Below, in pieces: positions 1-8,803 of a DNA stretch of 64,000 nucleotides. A program made the position numbers and the translations under genes. A model generated the notes under the pieces. It was not told the DNA's origin. It ran no database searches and saw nothing but the letters and a program-made list of their open reading frames with translations. Source of the stretch: Chloroflexota bacterium (GTDB lineage Bacteria; Chloroflexota; Anaerolineae; Anaerolineales; Villigracilaceae); contig JACRBJ010000005.1 of NCBI GenBank assembly GCA_016234555.1, positions 1 through 64,000 on the forward strand, in the 5' to 3' direction. Position 1 is the stretch's first letter. Each line of letters opens with the position of its first letter.

Positions 1-1
1 C

Positions 2-154
2 CGCCATAGCTTTGCCACTCATCTTTTACAGAACAACTACGACATCCGCACCATTCAGGAACTCCTCGGGCACAAGGATGTCAAAACCACCATGATCTAC
101 ACCCACGTCCTCAATCGCGGCGGACTCGCCGTCAAATCCCCGCTCGACGGCTAA
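2..154 (+). CDS. Integron-type tyrosine recombinase, C-terminal fragment cut by window edge
   Basis: The open frame enters from the left edge and ends at TAA 152-154. The 50 visible residues carry the C-terminal catalytic signature of tyrosine recombinases: RHSFATHLL, then [16 protein letters not shown] with the GH pair and nucleophilic Tyr. The tail after the Tyr ([15 protein letters not shown]) is the form usual in integron integrases (IntI) and differs from XerC/D. The protein would catalyse attC x attI recombination in the cytoplasm. The N-terminal two thirds lie outside the window, so neither completeness nor a linked cassette array can be judged. No attC is seen in the 73 bases after the stop. 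The family call is good; the IntI assignment is likely rather than certain. Confidence 0.75.
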   Translation, partial: RHSFATHLLQNNYDIRTIQELLGHKDVKTTMIYTHVLNRGGLAVKSPLDG

Positions 155-227
155 CCAATTACCAATTACCGACTTTTGACTTTCGACCCTCCACTACTGA
201 TTACTGACCACTGTTCACTGTTCACTG

Positions 228-890
228 TCACTTCCATCCCGCAAACACCGCGAACCTCCCCCACTGGAAGAACATCCCAGCCTTTTCAAAGCCGATCTCC
301 TTCAGCCATGTGACTTGTTCTGAAAGTGTGGCGCTCCTGTCGTAACTCATCCGCTCCCTCGCCCCACGGATTTCGTCCTCGTCACTGCCGAGGGCGCGCG
401 CGCCGCCAATGTGCATCTCGTCGTACAAATTCTCCTCCCATTCGGTTTCGCCCAAAACCTGCTCCGCGTTGACAAAGACCCCGCCCGGCGCAAGCGCATG
501 AAAGATGCGCTCGTACAGCTTTCGCGTTTCATCGTCCGTCAGGTGATGGATTGCCACCGACGACACAACCGCATCGAACTGCACCGCAGGCAGCGGCTCG
601 GTCATGGACTGAATAAAAAGCGTCGGCTTGAACTGCTCCAGCCGAATCAACGCCTTCGCCGTCATCTCGGACGATTCGTCCAGCAGGTACAGCGATGCCA
701 CGCCGACTCTTTGCATCACGAACTCGCTCATCAAGCCTGTGCCAGCGCCGATGTCGAGGACGACGGGCGAAGGGATGTCACGAACGGTGCGCGCCGCCAA
801 ATCCGCTGCGGTGGCGTAGAACAGATCAAAGCAGGGGATCAGGCGGCGGCGGGAAAGGTCATATTCAGCGGCGTTCCATATTTTGCTCAT
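228..890 (-). CDS. Class I SAM-dependent methyltransferase
   Basis: This 220-residue soluble protein has a Rossmann methyltransferase fold. Motif I, VLDIGAGTG, is at about residues 44-52. An acidic strand end (LLDES) follows at about 69-73, and FDAVVSSVAIHHL at about 104-116 resembles motif IV/post-I of small-molecule methyltransferases of the Methyltransf_25/UbiE type. The length is normal for a stand-alone domain. The substrate cannot be read from the sequence. The ATG at 888-890 has only a weak upstream purine stretch. It is transcribed toward the window edge and is separated from the next minus-strand gene by a strong hairpin at 914-936, so it is probably its own unit. Confidence 0.8.
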   Translation of the reverse strand: MSKIWNAAEYDLSRRRLIPCFDLFYATAADLAARTVRDIPSPVVLDIGAGTGLMSEFVMQRVGVASLYLLDESSEMTAKALIRLEQFKPTLFIQSMTEPLPAVQFDAVVSSVAIHHLTDDETRKLYERIFHALAPGGVFVNAEQVLGETEWEENLYDEMHIGGARALGSDEDEIRGARERMSYDRSATLSEQVTWLKEIGFEKAGMFFQWGRFAVFAGWK

Positions 891-913
891 GCGCCGATGT
901 TACCACATAGGTT

Positions 914-936
914 CCCCTCTCCCTCTGGGAGAGGGG
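914..936. terminator. GC-rich hairpin between two minus-strand genes
   Basis: CCCCTCTCCC and GGGAGAGGGG form a perfect 10-bp stem around a 3-base loop, just after the stop of the 950-1711 gene. There is no clear T-run on the minus strand. The motif type (CCCTCTCCC...GGGAGAGGG) is also a common dispersed intergenic repeat, so termination is plausible but unproven. Confidence 0.5.
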
Positions 937-949
937 TCAGGGGTGAGGG

Positions 950-1711
950 CTATTTCACCTTGTCCACCTCAGCCTGCAACGCGGGCTTGATGGTCTCGAA
1001 ATTCAGTCCCTGCTCGGTGCAGAAGTCCTTGACCTTGGTCAGCGGATTGGGCATGGGCTTGCCAATTACCTGCTCGATGACTTCCTGACTCACACCCCAG
1101 TCGAGGATTTCCTGGAAGGTGGTTTTGCCCTTGACCAGTTTTTCGGTGGACTCCTCGCTCGAAGTGGATTCCGCTGCGGGGGTGGATTCGACTGCTGGAG
1201 CCGAATCCGCCTCGGGCGCGGTTACGGCGGCGGACGCGGAGCTTGGGACTGTGTGCGCTTCGAGATACCTCAACTGCTCGGGGGTTAGAGTCCGCTCCTT
1301 GAGGAGTCCCGCCGCTTCCTCTGGCAGATAAATATCGGTGCTGAGGTCAAACGGCAGTCCGCTATAGAAGGCGACAAAGAGGCGCACTGATGCCGTGCCG
1401 ATTTCGAACTCGCTATCTGTATATGCCTCTTCAAGATTCTTGACCTGATATGCGGCGGGGTCACCGCTTTCGACCTCGAAGGCTTGCGCCATAACTGACG
1501 GCGGGATGCCGAAATTCTTTTCCACATCGCCGAAGGTGTACGAGCCGCGGATGTCGGCGGGATTGGCTTGCCCCGCGAACTCGCCTTCGGTGAAGGTCGC
1601 GGCTTCCTTGGTGGACATGGTTTGCCACCAGCCCATGGCAGTCGTGAGGGCGATGCCACCAAAAAGGATGATGACGATGATGGCGGCGAGCGGTTTGGAT
1701 GTCAGGTTCAT
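950..1711 (-). CDS. Membrane-anchored protein of unknown function, partner of NapH-like protein
   Basis: This is a 253-residue protein with one N-terminal transmembrane segment (about residues 8-27) and an otherwise external domain. The motif FGIPPSVMAQAFEV (about 64-77) and a related stretch GVSQEVIEQVIGKPMPNP near the C-terminus may be two copies of one small helical module. They are separated by an Ala/Ser/Glu/Pro-rich linker. I do not recognise the family. The start is the ATG at 1709-1711, preceded by GGAGG six bases upstream. A longer open frame exists upstream but overlaps the preceding gene. Its ATG overlaps the stop of the NapH-like gene (ATGA), so the two are translationally coupled and probably form one redox unit. 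Confidence 0.7.
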   Translation of the reverse strand: MNLTSKPLAAIIVIILFGGIALTTAMGWWQTMSTKEAATFTEGEFAGQANPADIRGSYTFGDVEKNFGIPPSVMAQAFEVESGDPAAYQVKNLEEAYTDSEFEIGTASVRLFVAFYSGLPFDLSTDIYLPEEAAGLLKERTLTPEQLRYLEAHTVPSSASAAVTAPEADSAPAVESTPAAESTSSEESTEKLVKGKTTFQEILDWGVSQEVIEQVIGKPMPNPLTKVKDFCTEQGLNFETIKPALQAEVDKVK

Positions 1712-2553
1712 TTCACACCTCCAGCGTTGAAGACGACGGTTTTGGCAACAGGGCACACGGCTTCGGATGTACATTCGAGGCACGAGATGCACTGGTGGTC
1801 GCGGACGGTTTTCACCGCGTCCACGGGGATGTTCATCGGGCAAAGGATCGAGCATGCGCCATCGGCTTTGCAAGTGGCTTCCACGCGGCGGATTTGGAAC
1901 ACGCGGAACAGGTTGGTGATGCCAAGCACCGCGCCATAGGGACAGGCATACTTGCACCAAGGTCGTTCGACGAAGAGCGAAAGCAGGAGCGTTGCGCCGA
2001 GGATGATGAGCCCAGCCACAGCGACTTCGCTTGTCCAAAAGTTGAAGAGCGCGAAATAGGGGTCGTACTCGGCGAAGATCAACGTGCCGCTGGTGGCTGT
2101 CACGTAGACCACCCAGATCAATACGATATAACGCAGGTAACGCAGGACTTTATCCAGTTTTTCGGGAACGAAGTGATTGAACTTGCGGCGGAAGATTTTC
2201 TTTCCCAAAGCGCTGACCCATTCCTGAACCGTTCCCATCGGGCAGACCCAGCCGCAGAAGACGGGGCCGAATAAGATTGCCAGCAGGAAGGCGATGATCA
2301 TCAAGATGAAAGAGGACTCGTGAATCTTCTGCACGAAGGTCCCGACTGTCGCGTACTGATAAATGGTCACCACGCCGCCAAAGGGGCACAACGCATGGAG
2401 CGAAGCCGTCGAGAGGAAGGGAATCCCGCCGCCGTTTTCGACCAGCGTGTGGTTCACCGCAATCAGCGCGATGAGCAGGAAGAAAAACCACTGCACTACT
2501 TTTCTAATCCAGATGCTGCGAGGTCTAAAAAGTCGTTTGCCAAAAATTTTCAT
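1708..2553 (-). CDS. NapH/NosR-type membrane 4Fe-4S protein
   Basis: This 281-residue inner-membrane Fe-S protein has about five hydrophobic segments. It carries the paired loop motifs FCGWVCPMG and CKYACPYGA characteristic of the NapH/NosR/CcoG-like family. The C-terminal cytoplasmic portion has two 4Fe-4S cysteine groups: CKADGACSILCP, and CISCLEC followed by CP. Members pass electrons from quinol to periplasmic reductases or in Fe-S/copper maturation. The ATG at 2551-2553 is preceded by AAGGAG at good spacing. The longer reading to 2631 has no ribosome site and runs into a palindromic repeat. It is followed by the coupled unknown membrane protein. No cognate nap or nos enzyme is in the window, so the acceptor is unknown. 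Confidence 0.85.
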   Translation of the reverse strand: MKIFGKRLFRPRSIWIRKVVQWFFFLLIALIAVNHTLVENGGGIPFLSTASLHALCPFGGVVTIYQYATVGTFVQKIHESSFILMIIAFLLAILFGPVFCGWVCPMGTVQEWVSALGKKIFRRKFNHFVPEKLDKVLRYLRYIVLIWVVYVTATSGTLIFAEYDPYFALFNFWTSEVAVAGLIILGATLLLSLFVERPWCKYACPYGAVLGITNLFRVFQIRRVEATCKADGACSILCPMNIPVDAVKTVRDHQCISCLECTSEAVCPVAKTVVFNAGGVK

Positions 2554-2573
2554 ATCATTCTCCTTGAGTAATT

Positions 2574-2656
2574 CTGGAGTCCGACAGCTCACTTGCCCTG
2601 TGGGTGCTGTCGGCATTACGGGAGCACCCACAGGGTAAGCAAGCTCCCTGACTCCA
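2574..2656. repeat. Intergenic palindromic repeat, copy A
   Basis: The ends CTGGAGTCCGACAGCT and AGCTCCCTGACTCCAG are imperfect inverted repeats (13 of 16). Inside is a perfect hairpin, CCCTGTGGGTGCT against AGCACCCACAGGG. The same ends recur at 28429-28497. It lies just upstream of the NapH-like gene. It encodes nothing and looks like a small non-autonomous palindromic element. The remaining bases to 2796 show nothing else. Confidence 0.6.
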
Positions 2657-2798
2657 GAGTCTGTACTTTATATTGACTGGAGTGTAATAATTATTTGTTG
2701 GCGTTTGACAAAGGAATTATGAAGATTTGGTAAAGGCGGCAGCCTCGCCTCCGCCCCACAGGTATGCTTCGCCAGGATTGCGACGGAAGCAATTAAAC

Positions 2799-2827
2799 AA
2801 AAAAGACCCGCCCAAGCCGGGCAGGTC
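2799..2827 (-). terminator. Rho-independent terminator after rex
   Basis: On the minus strand GACCTGCCC pairs with GGGCGGGTC (one G-T pair) and is followed by six T residues. It lies about 45 bases after the rex stop and ends the long minus-strand run that begins near 8648. Confidence 0.85.
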
Positions 2828-2869
2828 TCCAACTATCAGCCTTCAGACTATTCGGCTATCAGACTATCC

Positions 2870-3487
2870 TCACAGATAATACGTCATCTTCTGCAAGTGC
2901 GTGGCGGGATCGATGTATTGCACCTTCACATCCTCGGGAACATTCAGACTGATGGGCGCATAATTCAGGATCGCCTTCACCCCCGCCTTCACCAGTGTAT
3001 CGGTCGTCTCCTGCGCCACCTTGGCAGGAATGGTCAACATCGCGATTTTGATCCCGCTGGCTTTGACTCTTTCGATCATGTCGGCTATGTCTTCCACGGT
3101 GAGGTCGCCGATCTTGTGTCCAATCTTGGATTTGTCATTGTCGAAGATCATGGTCACATTGAAGCCACGGTCGACGAATCCCTGGTAGCGGGCAAGGGCG
3201 TGACCCATATCTCCCGCGCCGACGATGATCACATCCCACAGGCGATCCACCTTGAGGATTTCGCGCAACTTATCCAGCAGGTAGGGGATGGAATATCCCG
3301 TTCCCTGCTTGCCAAATTCACCGAACTGCGAAATATCCTTGCGGATCTGCGCGGCTGAGATACCGACGCTTTCCCCAAGCTCCTGTGAAGACGTGGTCTT
3401 GATTCCATTGTCAGCCATGCGCTGCAAAGCGCGCAGGTAAACGGGCAGGCGGGTAATGATAATGTCGGGAATTTTTTCTGCGTTCAT
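2870..3487 (-). CDS. rex: Redox-sensing transcriptional repressor Rex
   Basis: The protein is 205 residues, the usual Rex length. It has an N-terminal winged helix (about 1-80) with the conserved ITRLPVYLRAL start and SAAQIRKDISQFGEFGKQGTGY block. The NAD(H)-binding Rossmann domain has VIIVGAGDMGHALARY (about 92-107). Rex represses respiratory and fermentative genes and releases DNA when NADH is high. I chose the ATG at 3485-3487, which has AGAGG upstream and matches the family start; the longer frame adds a non-family tail. It is last in a minus-strand run after the cyclase. Its presence fits a facultative or anaerobic redox lifestyle and the respiratory locus nearby. Confidence 0.95.
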   Translation of the reverse strand: MNAEKIPDIIITRLPVYLRALQRMADNGIKTTSSQELGESVGISAAQIRKDISQFGEFGKQGTGYSIPYLLDKLREILKVDRLWDVIIVGAGDMGHALARYQGFVDRGFNVTMIFDNDKSKIGHKIGDLTVEDIADMIERVKASGIKIAMLTIPAKVAQETTDTLVKAGVKAILNYAPISLNVPEDVKVQYIDPATHLQKMTYYL

Positions 3488-3577
3488 TCCTAATCCTCTT
3501 TGTATGAAATACAGACTAAATTTACCATAAAATACGGTTTTGTACAATTACGCGCAATCGCGCGCAAAACCGACAGG

Positions 3578-5455
3578 TCACTTCTGCCACGACTGCAATT
3601 GCTCCGATTTTGGAGCGCCTTTTCTGCCAAGTACCTTGTACACGTTCACGGGCTTGGTCTTGCCTTTCACTGTCACAGCGTCGGCAAATTCCGCGTCGAA
3701 CTCATCCTTCACCTGCTGGTAGGTGCTTTCGCTGATGAGGATGGGCCAGGCGTAGGTCTTGGTCAGGTCCTGCAAACGGGATGCCAGGTTGGCGTTATCC
3801 CCGATGATGGTGTAATTGATGCGTTCGGCGGAACCCAGCAAGCCGACGAACACCTCACCCGAATTGATTCCAATCCCCATTTCGATCTGATTCGGACGCC
3901 CCTCCTTTTCCCATTGCTTCCTGAGATTGTCCAACGCCGCGCGCATATCCAGGGACGCGCGCAGCGCACGGACGGCGTGATCCTCGAACGGCACGGGTTC
4001 GCCAAAGAAGGCAATGATCGCGTCACCCTCGTATTTGTCCACCGTGCCGCCATGCTTGTAGATGACCCTGGACATAGCCTCCAAATACGGGTTGAGCAGC
4101 GCCACCACATCCTCCGGTGAAAGCTTTTCGGAAAGGGTGGTGAACCCGCGAATATCCGAAAAGATAATGCTGATATTTGAACGTTTATTGAGTGAGTTCA
4201 AATCCTGGGTTGCGATCATCTGGTCGACCATTTCCGGGGAAATGAACCGGCTGAACAGGTTGCGCACGCGACGCTTTTCGAGTTCCTGTGAGACGGCTTG
4301 TTCCAGCGTGGGCAGCACGACTCCCAGGAACAGCATGGTTAACGGCGACGCAAGGGGCAGGATAAATCGCTGGCGCATGAAGAGGATCAGCCCGACGGCG
4401 CTGTATCCCAGCATAACTGTCACCAATAATCCGACAGTAAGGGTTGGGCGTTTGGAATTCGAGATCGCCGCGGCGAGCAGCGCCGCCGCAAGCAGAATCA
4501 AAATTGCCATCCACGGCGGGGTTTCGGTCAGGTATTGACCGCTGAGGATCGTATCCACCGCGCCCGCCACGATCTCCACGCCCGGAGTGAGGGTCCGCGT
4601 GGAAAACGGTGTCGGATACATGTCCTGCAAGGTGACGGTTGTCGCGCCGATCAAAACGATCTTGTCACGGAACGCTTCGGGATTTTCCTCGAGGGTGATA
4701 CCGTCATGGACATTTGCCGCCGAATAGGTGGGAAATGTCCCCGCAGGTCCGGAAAAGTTGATCAGAAGCTGTCCGCCCCGTAAAGGCACGGTTTGACCAT
4801 TGAATTGCAGGCTTGTGCTGGTTGGTTGTGTGGGCGGATCGACACCGAGGTATTGACTCGCGATCTGGAACGCCCAGTTGTAATAAATTTTATCGTCGTA
4901 CGAATCGTATGCCTGCACGCTGCGGACAATGGCGTCCTCGTCGCGCGCAAACCCTGTCACGCCGCTGGCATCGAGCGACTGTCGATAGGGAGTCAACGGT
5001 TGCAAAAGGGTGGACACCACGAACCCACCAACGGGGTTGTCGAAGATTTGAACCACCGAGACGGCAGACGGCGCCTTGCCAAGCGCATCTGCAAAAAGTT
5101 GATCGCTTTCAGGTTCCTTGTCAGGCTCGAAAAGCAAAATGTCCACACCGACAATTCTGCCGCCGCCTTTGTTAATCTGGTCCACGATCCCGGCAAAATA
5201 AGAGCGCGACCAGGGCCATTGATATCCTGTCCAGTTGAACGAGAAGTCATCGATGGCAACGATGACAATGTCGCTGGCTGGCTCCCGCGTCCCACGAAGA
5301 CGCATCAACAGGTCACGGGCCGAATACTCGATGCGCTCGAAGGGAGTGGTGACGTCCGGCAGGAGCGCCGCAACTTGAATCAACAACAGGATCACCGCTG
5401 TTCCAAGCAGCAGCGCAAGACGGAGATTGAAAGGCTTTTTCTTTTGATTCATCAT
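3578..5455 (-). CDS. CHASE2-domain class III adenylate cyclase
   Basis: This 625-residue sensor enzyme has an N-terminal membrane segment (about 12-32) and a large extracytoplasmic CHASE2 domain (about 35-310). Three closely spaced membrane segments (about 315-385) follow, then a cytoplasmic class III nucleotide cyclase domain (about 425-600). FSDIRGF and GDAIIAFFG supply the metal-binding Asp residues. The Lys in VDKYEGD and the Asp in IIGDNANLASR are the residues expected for ATP rather than GTP, so cAMP is the likely product. It lies downstream of FecR and SH3 lipoproteins on the same strand, and CHASE2 cyclases are often associated with FecR. The external ligand is unknown. Start Met1 and Met2 are equally possible. 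Confidence 0.9.
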   Translation of the reverse strand: MMNQKKKPFNLRLALLLGTAVILLLIQVAALLPDVTTPFERIEYSARDLLMRLRGTREPASDIVIVAIDDFSFNWTGYQWPWSRSYFAGIVDQINKGGGRIVGVDILLFEPDKEPESDQLFADALGKAPSAVSVVQIFDNPVGGFVVSTLLQPLTPYRQSLDASGVTGFARDEDAIVRSVQAYDSYDDKIYYNWAFQIASQYLGVDPPTQPTSTSLQFNGQTVPLRGGQLLINFSGPAGTFPTYSAANVHDGITLEENPEAFRDKIVLIGATTVTLQDMYPTPFSTRTLTPGVEIVAGAVDTILSGQYLTETPPWMAILILLAAALLAAAISNSKRPTLTVGLLVTVMLGYSAVGLILFMRQRFILPLASPLTMLFLGVVLPTLEQAVSQELEKRRVRNLFSRFISPEMVDQMIATQDLNSLNKRSNISIIFSDIRGFTTLSEKLSPEDVVALLNPYLEAMSRVIYKHGGTVDKYEGDAIIAFFGEPVPFEDHAVRALRASLDMRAALDNLRKQWEKEGRPNQIEMGIGINSGEVFVGLLGSAERINYTIIGDNANLASRLQDLTKTYAWPILISESTYQQVKDEFDAEFADAVTVKGKTKPVNVYKVLGRKGAPKSEQLQSWQK

Positions 5456-5558
5456 TAATGGACTTTATCGGCAATAAGAAACGGTCGTTTGTTTATCCAC
5501 AGATTGTACAGATTTTTTCTTGAAAATTTGCCAATCTGTGGATTATTTTCGATGGAGT

Positions 5559-6683
5559 TTAATATGGATATGGGTTATATGGATCCGGTATCGGTTCCGG
5601 CTCCTCGTCCTCATTGGATTCCTTGGTCGGCGGCACCGGGAACGAATCTGGTTTCGAGAAGACAATCTCTGCCGTCGAGCAGATCACGTTGCCATTCCCG
5701 TCGTACGCGGTGACTTTCCAACTGTATTCTCCGGGTTTGGGCGCAAAACCTTCGATGTATTTTTCAAAATTGGTGTCTGTGGTCTCGAAACTGAAAGAGT
5801 TGCCATTTGGATTTGTAAACGTGATGATGTAGCTTTGCGCGCCGGGTTGAGATTCCCACTCAAACTTCACCTTGCCTTGATAGGGAAGGTTTGACTCGGA
5901 ACCGGGTTGGATGGGCAGGAAGCAGGTATCGCTGTCGCCGCTAGCAGGATTGCCGGCGGCGGGAGGCTCTGTGGCGGTAGGGACTTCGGTGGGTTCGGTT
6001 GGTTTGGCAAGTGCCGTCATCGTAGCCATTGCCTGGTTGAACAAATCCTGGGCTTCGGGATTTTCATCCAACCATTCCTGGAATTCCTCGGGCGTCATGG
6101 GCTCCACGTTGGGGATGGTCCAGTTCCCTGTGACCGGGTCCTTTTGGAACAGGATGGTCCTTTCCCCCTGCGTAAAATCGACCCGTCCCGCCGGGTTTTC
6201 GGCGGAGCAATCCCCTTCGAGACAGGTCACATACACGTCGAGAGTGACCGGGTCCACCTCGACCTTCATATACGAGCCGCGCACAGACGCCACGCCGGAA
6301 GGAGTCTCCACATCCGCGGTACCACCGTTCAGGATGATGAATATCCTGCCCAATTCAAGTTTGATGTCTGTAGCAAAACCGCCATCCACTTTCTCGTTCG
6401 ATGTCAGCGTAAAAAACGAGGATGGCGCCACGCGGATGATCGTCCCGGAGGTCAGGTCGAGACGGGCGCGTCCATCATCCCCTGTTTGAATTTGACCATT
6501 CACTTCAAGCATGGAGCCTGCGCTGGCGGGAGCAAAGGCTTCCTGTCCCGCCTGTTTTATATCCACCTTTCCCGTGATTTCGCTTAAAGCAGCGGAAAGT
6601 GGTGATGGCGTTGTTTGTTGGGACTGGCAGGCAGTCAACACCGTCAACAGCAAAACAAGTAGTGCAAATATCTTCTCTCTCAT
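5559..6683 (-). CDS. FecR-domain lipoprotein
   Basis: This 374-residue exported protein has a lipoprotein signal (hydrophobic stretch, then LTAC at the lipobox). It then has a FecR beta domain (about 50-170) with the typical GRARLDLTSGTIIRVAP and VRGSYMKVEVDP stretches. A Glu/Ala/Thr/Pro linker leads to a C-terminal Ig-like beta domain (about 260-350) and a Pro/Glu/Asp-rich tail. The ATG at 6681-6683 has GGAGG five bases upstream; a TTG four codons earlier would overlap that site. It is in the same run as a CHASE2 cyclase, so it may be a cell-surface partner in that sensing system. No TonB receptor or sigma factor is present, so classical iron-citrate regulation is unlikely. Confidence 0.85.
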   Translation of the reverse strand: MREKIFALLVLLLTVLTACQSQQTTPSPLSAALSEITGKVDIKQAGQEAFAPASAGSMLEVNGQIQTGDDGRARLDLTSGTIIRVAPSSFFTLTSNEKVDGGFATDIKLELGRIFIILNGGTADVETPSGVASVRGSYMKVEVDPVTLDVYVTCLEGDCSAENPAGRVDFTQGERTILFQKDPVTGNWTIPNVEPMTPEEFQEWLDENPEAQDLFNQAMATMTALAKPTEPTEVPTATEPPAAGNPASGDSDTCFLPIQPGSESNLPYQGKVKFEWESQPGAQSYIITFTNPNGNSFSFETTDTNFEKYIEGFAPKPGEYSWKVTAYDGNGNVICSTAEIVFSKPDSFPVPPTKESNEDEEPEPIPDPYNPYPY

Positions 6684-6706
6684 TCGAGCCTCCAATTTTT
6701 AAAGGG

Positions 6707-7561
6707 TTATTCCCTGGTAACTGCCTTGCACAAATTCGGCTGGTTATAAAGCACGAGACAATCCACCCACTGGTCCTCGAATTTCACCAGTATATGAAGT
6801 TCGCCAAAATCCTCGCTATAACCACCCACAAACAATTGCCGCGACTGTTTCACCAAATCCCTCACCTCCCACAACGCGCGGGCATGCAGTTCGCGGGAAA
6901 GGGCAGGATTCGCTTTTTCATTGTCACGGTTATCCGCCACAAACTGGATGGTGGTATCGAGCGCGGAAATCGCGTTCCGAAAATGGGCGTTGATCAGGCT
7001 GTCGGTGAACATGCCACTAATTCCCATCAGCAGAACGCAAAGGAAAAGCGGAGCAATCCTCCCGAAAGGGGTTGCGGCGAACACAGCCGACTCCGTGACC
7101 GGCAGTTGCGTTACACCCACCAGCAGCGCGAAGGGCAATATCCATGCCAGAGCCGCCCCAAAGCGGAAGGAAAAATCACCGCTCCCGTCGTAGTTCACCA
7201 ATGCCCCCAGTTGCGGATCGAGTCTGGAGACGATGGCTGGGTTGATTTGCAGAGGCAGGGCAACCATCAGCCAGGCAAAACCCGCCGAGGCAATGATCCA
7301 AAACAGGACGCCAAGCAGGCTGCTCTCGGAGCGCGCCGTCAGCCAGCCGGCAATCCCGCCGACGATGACACAAAACATCAATCCCGTGACCAGCATGATC
7401 CAGGGATGATAGGCGTGCGAAACACTCAGCTTGTACCCATCCCATCCCCATGAGATAATCGCAAAGGCGGCTCCCGCCACCGCCCCATACAGCATCCCAA
7501 AATTCCGCTTGAGACGAATGATCCCGCGCCGCGAATTCGTTTCTTGATTAATTGGCTTCAT
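6707..7561 (-). CDS. Polytopic membrane protein, unknown function
   Basis: This 284-residue protein has about six hydrophobic segments in the first 200 residues, for example IIASAGFAWLMVALPL and FGRIAPLFLCVLLMGISG. A soluble C-terminal region of about 85 residues ends in FEDQWVDCLVLYNQPNLCKAV. I do not recognise a named family. Its ATG is one base downstream of the stop of the SH3 lipoprotein, and FecR follows 23 bases later. It is therefore probably cotranscribed and may take part in the same envelope-sensing system as the FecR and CHASE2 proteins. Confidence 0.65.
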   Translation of the reverse strand: MKPINQETNSRRGIIRLKRNFGMLYGAVAGAAFAIISWGWDGYKLSVSHAYHPWIMLVTGLMFCVIVGGIAGWLTARSESSLLGVLFWIIASAGFAWLMVALPLQINPAIVSRLDPQLGALVNYDGSGDFSFRFGAALAWILPFALLVGVTQLPVTESAVFAATPFGRIAPLFLCVLLMGISGMFTDSLINAHFRNAISALDTTIQFVADNRDNEKANPALSRELHARALWEVRDLVKQSRQLFVGGYSEDFGELHILVKFEDQWVDCLVLYNQPNLCKAVTRE

Positions 7562-7562
7562 A

Positions 7563-8648
7563 TTAGGGAATAACCTCCAGATTCAAAACATAGCGCGCAT
7601 ACCCCGCCCCATTTTGAATCAAACGCAAAAGATAGTCACTGCCCGGCGTAACACTCGCCAGGGACATGCCACCACAGTCAAACTCACCCACGGGTTCCCC
7701 ATGATTCCACAATTCGACGCGCAAAGCCGCGTTTTCAAGGCAGGTCAATCGAATGGAAACCGCGCCGCTTTGCGAAGTGAATCGGACCCAATCCTCGTTG
7801 TCTCCATCCGGAGCCGAGACATCCCCGTTGAATTGCAATGTGCGTGAACCCATCACCGAAAAAACAACTTCCGCCAGGGGAGCCTGCATCGAGTCGCCAT
7901 CCTGCGTTGCCGTTTGCACAGTTACGCCCGGCATTGGAATGTCAACAGTTGGAGCTGCCGTTTCTCCTGCAACTTCTCCAATGGTCGGCACGTTTTCCAT
8001 GTCAACCGCCTGTGCGAATTCCGCTGCGATCCACCCCTTTCCATCTGCCGCACCGGGGAATTCGATTTGAACCCACTTCCCCCCCGCGTCCCTGCCTGTG
8101 ATGAAAACAACGTCATTGGAATTTAATACCCCCAGCAATTCTGATTGGACATCCGGTTCACTGCGGACATTGACTCCGCGGGTGACGAATCCACTGACTG
8201 CCGACCCCGAGGCTGACCCCGTTTCGACAAGCCGAATCTCCGCGTTAGGGTCCACCTGCACATACTCCGCCCGCAGCCAGCCTTTTCCCGTTTCCGACTC
8301 CGCATAGAGAACCTGATACCAGTTTCCGCTTGCCTCTCTTCCAACGATCTGCACTTTGGCAAAAATCCCAATCGTCCCAAGTGACTCGCTCACAGTGGAA
8401 GGTCCCATGCGAACGTTTACCTGTGAAGTGGTCGTCCCTTCGACGGGAACGATGTTCGACTGCTCGGTAGCCTTAGGAGTGATCGCGGGCAGGGTTGCGG
8501 TCTGCGTCGGCGATGGAGTCAGGGTGGGAGGTAGTGTCGCAGTGAAGAAAGCAGGAGACGCCGTCAAGCCGCCTACTTCCGCAGAGCTGCCGCAGCCTGC
8601 GCAAAGAATCAATGCAATGACAAACAGGGAGACGTGTCTGGGTTGCAC
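7563..8648 (-). CDS. Lipoprotein with two bacterial SH3 domains
   Basis: This 361-residue exported protein has a signal peptide ending in a lipobox (LCAGC, about residues 15-19) and a Thr/Pro-rich linker. Two SH3b domains follow at about 75-135 and 148-212, each with the NVR...P opening and a GKGW...AE stretch near its end. A C-terminal beta domain (about 255-360) resembles a pre-peptidase or jelly-roll module. SH3b domains in this setting usually bind cell-wall or other surface ligands. It is the first gene of the minus-strand run that continues through the membrane protein, FecR, cyclase and rex. Confidence 0.8.
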   Translation of the reverse strand: MQPRHVSLFVIALILCAGCGSSAEVGGLTASPAFFTATLPPTLTPSPTQTATLPAITPKATEQSNIVPVEGTTTSQVNVRMGPSTVSESLGTIGIFAKVQIVGREASGNWYQVLYAESETGKGWLRAEYVQVDPNAEIRLVETGSASGSAVSGFVTRGVNVRSEPDVQSELLGVLNSNDVVFITGRDAGGKWVQIEFPGAADGKGWIAAEFAQAVDMENVPTIGEVAGETAAPTVDIPMPGVTVQTATQDGDSMQAPLAEVVFSVMGSRTLQFNGDVSAPDGDNEDWVRFTSQSGAVSIRLTCLENAALRVELWNHGEPVGEFDCGGMSLASVTPGSDYLLRLIQNGAGYARYVLNLEVIP

Positions 8649-8693
8649 ATGCCTATTGTATCCAATAATGACGCCTTGCGCATGTCAGTTCCT

Positions 8694-8729
8694 AAACAAA
8701 CAAGCCGCCTGAGGGCGGCTTGTTTGTTG
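8694..8729. terminator. Perfect 15-bp hairpin terminator
   Basis: AACAAACAAGCCGCC (8695-8709) pairs perfectly with GGCGGCTTGTTTGTT (8714-8728) around a four-base loop. It lies directly after the tRNA-Arg 3' end on the minus strand and can act in both orientations. Confidence 0.85.
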
Positions 8730-8731
8730 TG

Positions 8732-8803
8732 CGCCCCCGCGCAGACTCGAACTGCGCTCTTCGGCTCCGGAGGCCGACACTCTGTCCACTGAGCTACGGG
8801 GGC
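8732..8803 (-). tRNA. tRNA-Arg (anticodon CCG)
   Basis: The minus strand folds as a complete cloverleaf. The acceptor is GCCCCCG/CGGGGGC with discriminator G. The D arm starts GCTC. The anticodon arm has loop CTCCGGA (anticodon CCG, codon CGG), and the T arm is CGCAG-TTCGAGT-CTGCG. The 3' CCA is not encoded. The gene is 72 bases long and followed by a strong terminator. Confidence 0.92.
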
